Position numbers and translations under genes: made by a program | NCBI GenBank assembly: GCA_041476545.1 | Contig: JBGOTP010000262.1 | Location: 1-7,683, forward strand | Length of the DNA: 7,683 nucleotides | Direction of reading: 5' to 3' | From: JBGOTP01 sp041476545 | GTDB lineage: Bacteria; Acidobacteriota; Vicinamibacteria; Vicinamibacterales; CAVVIG01 | Notes under the pieces: model-generated | The model's database searches: none | What the model was told of the DNA's origin: nothing | The model's input: the letters and a program-made list of their open reading frames with translations, nothing else | Shown: positions 6,105 to 7,683 of the stretch, piece by piece | How the letters are laid out: the number at the start of each line of letters is the position of its first letter | How positions within the stretch are numbered: the first letter of the stretch is position 1

Positions 6105-6293
6105 TCAGCGCGAACCGAGCACTCTGTGAATCTCCTTCACGAGATCTTCCATCGCCCGCTGCAGCGCCTCGACCCCGTTGGCGACCCGGACCACATCAAA
6201 TCCCGAGAACTGGAGGTACTCACTGTACATCTCCCGAGCATCGGAGTAGTCGTCAACCACGAGTACCCTCGACCGTCCTCCGAAATTTTCCAC
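6105..6293 (-). CDS. Receiver-domain stub (internally deleted response regulator)
   Basis: A GTG start at 6293-6291 opens a 62-residue protein. Residues 9-45 (RVLVVDDYSDAREMYSEYLQ, then FSGFDVVRVANGVEALQRA) match the first third of a CheY-type receiver, with the acidic pair Asp14-Asp15 kept. The sequence then jumps directly to EDLVKEIHRVLGSR, which resembles the last helix of such a domain. The middle, which should hold the phospho-accepting Asp, the Thr/Ser switch and the conserved Lys, is absent; a normal receiver is about 120 residues. The frame is intact across the join, so this looks like an in-frame internal deletion rather than a frameshift. It cannot be phosphorylated in the usual way. 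It may be a decaying gene or a small protein with a new role. It is the third gene of a minus-strand run behind queD and the HAD phosphatase, 30 bases after the latter. AAGG stands just before the GTG. Confidence 0.7.
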   Translation of the reverse strand: MENFGGRSRVLVVDDYSDAREMYSEYLQFSGFDVVRVANGVEALQRAMEDLVKEIHRVLGSR

Positions 6294-6313
6294 TGCCTTC
6301 GTCCCTGTCTTTG

Positions 6314-6334
6314 TACAGGAAGTTTACAGGAAGT
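6314..6334. repeat. Direct repeat TACAGGAAGT at the HAD stop
   Basis: TACAGGAAGT occurs at 6314-6323 and again at 6325-6334, one base apart, so the copies sit 11 bases (one helical turn) apart. The right-hand copy contains the end of the HAD phosphatase gene, whose TAA is at 6326-6324. The pair lies just upstream of the receiver stub. It could be a regulator site or a small tandem duplication. Confidence 0.5.
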
Positions 6335-7052
6335 CGAGCAGATCACCGGGCTGGTCGGCAACCAGATCCGCACTGCCAAGCTCCGACAGCGGGAACCCCT
6401 GGAAACCAAATCCGTATCGCGCGAGACATACGGCTGTCCGCGCCGCGCGGGCTGTGCGCCAGTCGACAATCGAATCACCAACGAGGATCGTCTCGACGGC
6501 CGCGGCTCCGGTGCTTTTCACCAGATGGAATAGCCCGGCGGGATCCGGCTTACGCGCAAACGGACCGTCCCCTCCAACCACGCACTCGGGTCGAAAGTAG
6601 TACGCCAGGCCGAGTCCGTCGAGAATCTCCCGCGTCGGACCAAGCGGCTTGTTGGTGAGCACGGCGAGTGTTGCGCGCGCCGAGAGTGCGGCGAGCGCCT
6701 CGAGCATCCCTGGATACGGTCTGGTGAACTTCAGCAGGCGCGCGTTGTAGAGGGTCAGAAACCGCGCCAGCGCTCCCGGCGGCTGCACCCGGCCAGCCGC
6801 GGCAAACGCCCGCGCGACCAATGTCGCCGCACCGTCGCCGACCATCCGGCCGATCGCCTCGCGCGAAAGCGGCTCGCACGCGGACTCGTCGAGCAGGGCG
6901 TTGGCCGACTCCGCCAGGTCGCGCAGGGAATCGACGAGCGTTCCGTCGAGGTCAAAGACAATCAGACGGAACCTGGAATGTGAGGATGTGAGGATGTCGG
7001 GATGTAAGGATGTCAGGCCCCATACTCCGCGAATGAGGTTGGCGTTTCCCAC
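6324..7052 (-). CDS. HAD-superfamily phosphatase, phosphoglycolate-phosphatase-like
   Basis: A Mg-dependent hydrolase of the Gph/PGP type, which uses an aspartyl-phosphate intermediate. Counting from the CTG at 7016, motif I is DLDGT (nucleophile Asp22, acid/base Asp24), the helical cap spans about 30-100, motif II is LTNKP (Thr121), motif III is RKPDP (Lys156), and motif IV is GDSIVD (180-185). All four are intact. The start is unclear: no ATG, GTG or TTG lies in frame between the queD stop and DLDGT. The nearest conventional start is GTG at 7052 (242 residues), inside queD. A CTG at 7016-7014 overlaps the queD TGA as CTGA and would give 230 residues, closer to the family length. In both cases an octamer array is translated into the N-terminus (SLHPDILTSSHS). 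The substrate is not certain: phosphoglycolate is the usual guess, but position after queD might suggest another phosphoester. Confidence 0.85.
   Translation of the reverse strand: MGNANLIRGVWGLTSLHPDILTSSHSRFRLIVFDLDGTLVDSLRDLAESANALLDESACEPLSREAIGRMVGDGAATLVARAFAAAGRVQPPGALARFLTLYNARLLKFTRPYPGMLEALAALSARATLAVLTNKPLGPTREILDGLGLAYYFRPECVVGGDGPFARKPDPAGLFHLVKSTGAAAVETILVGDSIVDWRTARAARTAVCLARYGFGFQGFPLSELGSADLVADQPGDLLDFL
6976..7015. repeat. Octamer tandem array, unit GGATGTNN, at the queD/HAD junction
   Basis: Five in-phase 8-base units occupy 6976-7015: GAATGTGA, GGATGTGA, GGATGTCG, GGATGTAA, GGATGTCA. The last unit contains the queD stop codon (TGA, minus strand, 7015-7013), and the rest runs into the HAD reading frame. 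On the minus strand it reads as repeats of the form NNACATCC. Confidence 0.85.
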
Positions 7053-7414
7053 ACCTTCACACGGACGACCGGCAGCTTCTGTTCGCTCGCGTAGTCGTAG
7101 ATCAGCCGGGCGATTCGCTCGACCGTCGGATTGCTGTCGAGCAGATACATGGGCTCGCCGAGCTGCCGCAGAGGGGTGACCAGGGGATCGTCCTTCCGCA
7201 ACACCATCTTGTGATCGAGTTCGCGGTCGATCCATCCCTTGACGATGCGTTTGATGTCGCTGAAGTCGCAGACCATGTTGCGATCGTCCAGCTCGTCGGT
7301 GCGAACCTCGATCTCGGCAACCGCATTGTGGCCATGCGGGTGCTTGCAGATGCCGTCGTAGTCGAGCAGCCGGTGACCGTAACAGAATTCGATGCGTTTG
7401 GTAACGGAGTACAT
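7013..7414 (-). CDS. queD: 6-carboxy-5,6,7,8-tetrahydropterin synthase (QueD)
   Basis: QueD converts 7,8-dihydroneopterin triphosphate to 6-carboxytetrahydropterin, an early step toward preQ0 and queuosine. This 133-residue cytoplasmic protein has the normal length. Zinc ligands are visible as His14 (CYGHRL) and His27/His29 (HPHGHN). The catalytic Cys is Cys23 (GICKHPHGH), and the Asp67-His68 pair (ELDHKM) completes the charge relay. NPTVERIARLIYD (95-107) and the substrate-binding Glu123 in VWETPTS are also present. The ATG at 7414 gives the standard MYSVTKRIEF start. The gene is divergent from queC, with a 110-base AT-rich repeat region between them, and leads a minus-strand run with the HAD phosphatase and receiver stub. 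A eukaryote-type pyruvoyl-tetrahydropterin synthase is less likely given the Cys position and the queC neighbour. Confidence 0.93.
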   Translation of the reverse strand: MYSVTKRIEFCYGHRLLDYDGICKHPHGHNAVAEIEVRTDELDDRNMVCDFSDIKRIVKGWIDRELDHKMVLRKDDPLVTPLRQLGEPMYLLDSNPTVERIARLIYDYASEQKLPVVRVKVWETPTSFAEYGA

Positions 7415-7422
7415 TGGGTGAA

Positions 7423-7514
7423 TTTGGTAATCTGGTAATTGGGTGATTGGGTGATTGGGATTGCAATTGAATTGAACAATTGCCAGATTACCAGATTATC
7501 CAATTATCCAATCA
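7423..7514. repeat. Mirror-image octamer arrays around a perfect hairpin in the queD-queC divergent region
   Basis: The left arm has 8-base units TTTGGTAA, TCTGGTAA, TTGGGTGA, TTGGGTGA, TTGGGATT (7423-7462). The centre is a perfect inverted repeat, GCAATTG (7463-7469) and CAATTGC (7477-7483), with a seven-base loop. The right arm has CCAGATTA, CCAGATTA, TCCAATTA, TCCAATCA (7483-7514), which is the left-arm motif on the opposite strand. The region is strikingly AT-rich for this window. It must contain both divergent promoters; TTGCCA (7480-7485) with AATTAT (7502-7507) is a possible weak promoter for queC. Confidence 0.85.
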
Positions 7515-7524
7515 CGCAAGGGCC

Positions 7525-7683
7525 ATGGCTACAGCCGTCCTACTTTCTGGAGGCCTCGACAGCGCGGTGCTTGTCGCTGAAGAGGCGGCGGGCACCGGAC
7601 GCGCCCGTGATGTCGCCGTTCATCCGATCTATGTGAGTGCCGGCCTGGCCTGGGAGCGGGCCGAGCGCGATGCCATCGCGCGG
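7525..7683 (+). CDS. queC: 7-cyano-7-deazaguanine (preQ0) synthase QueC, N-terminal fragment
   Basis: The first 53 residues are in the window; the gene runs off the right edge. The ATG at 7525 follows an AAGGG Shine-Dalgarno-like run with suitable spacing. The start MATAVLLSGGLDSAVLVAEE contains the ATP-pyrophosphatase PP-loop SGGLDS (8-13), which binds ATP in QueC during conversion of 7-carboxy-7-deazaguanine to preQ0. A segment 'HPIYVSAGLAWERAERDAI' follows, in place of the 'SFDYGQRH' form of E. coli QueC; I associate this variant with the QueC-like proteins of several environmental phyla. Its zinc-binding cysteines would lie beyond the edge. Divergence from queD supports the pathway call. 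Other PP-loop enzymes cannot be wholly excluded from this fragment. Confidence 0.82.
   Translation, partial: MATAVLLSGGLDSAVLVAEEAAGTGRARDVAVHPIYVSAGLAWERAERDAIAR

Noticed and set aside
7053..7466. Reading the HAD phosphatase as a 380-residue fusion starting at 7466
   Set aside because: The extra N-terminal part is queD read in another frame on the same strand plus the AT-rich array; it is Arg/Pro-rich noise, while queD itself has all its catalytic residues.
4611..7514. CRISPR array interpretation of the repeats
   Set aside because: Units are 7-8 bases, directly abutting, with no spacers and no cas genes.

Overview
This is a high-GC window (roughly 60-65% G+C by eye). Its genes look like ordinary chromosomal genes of an environmental bacterium. 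The mix is a menaquinone-type C-methyltransferase, a PilT-like ATPase, a DtxR-family regulator, a class III CoA-transferase and preQ0 (queuosine precursor) genes, with short low-complexity arrays between genes. I read this as a soil-type Acidobacteriota (Vicinamibacteria-like) genome or metagenome contig. That is an inference from protein style and layout; no marker gene proves it. There are no rRNA or tRNA genes, no insertion sequence and no CRISPR array.

Layout, left to right. (1) The start of an AlkA-type DNA glycosylase on the minus strand runs off the left edge. (2) A divergent plus-strand pair follows: a CaiB/BaiF CoA-transferase and an uncharacterised 141-residue protein whose start overlaps the transferase stop. 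(3) A 559-residue PilT-like protein on the minus strand converges on that pair, and the two stop codons share one CTAG. (4) A stretch of about 670 bases holds no gene I can support. (5) An uncharacterised 144-residue protein (minus) sits downstream of ubiE/menG (minus). (6) A DtxR/MntR-type regulator (plus) is divergent from ubiE, with a good sigma70-like promoter almost touching its ATG. (7) A minus-strand run follows: queD, then a HAD phosphatase, then a 62-residue receiver-domain stub. (8) queC starts divergently from queD and runs off the right edge.

Functional links: queD and queC encode two steps of preQ0 synthesis and share a divergent control region. The HAD phosphatase and the receiver stub are probably co-transcribed with queD. 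The other genes look like unrelated housekeeping neighbours.

The most unusual items are three. The PilT-like protein appears to carry two PilT-type N-terminal domains and a motor core that has lost several nucleotide-handling residues. The receiver stub lacks its phospho-acceptor half. Four gene junctions carry short tandem arrays of different period (9/10, 7, 8 and 8 bases), one of them forming a mirror-image AT-rich array between queD and queC. I do not see a complete new multi-gene system; the PilT-like protein is the best candidate for new biology.
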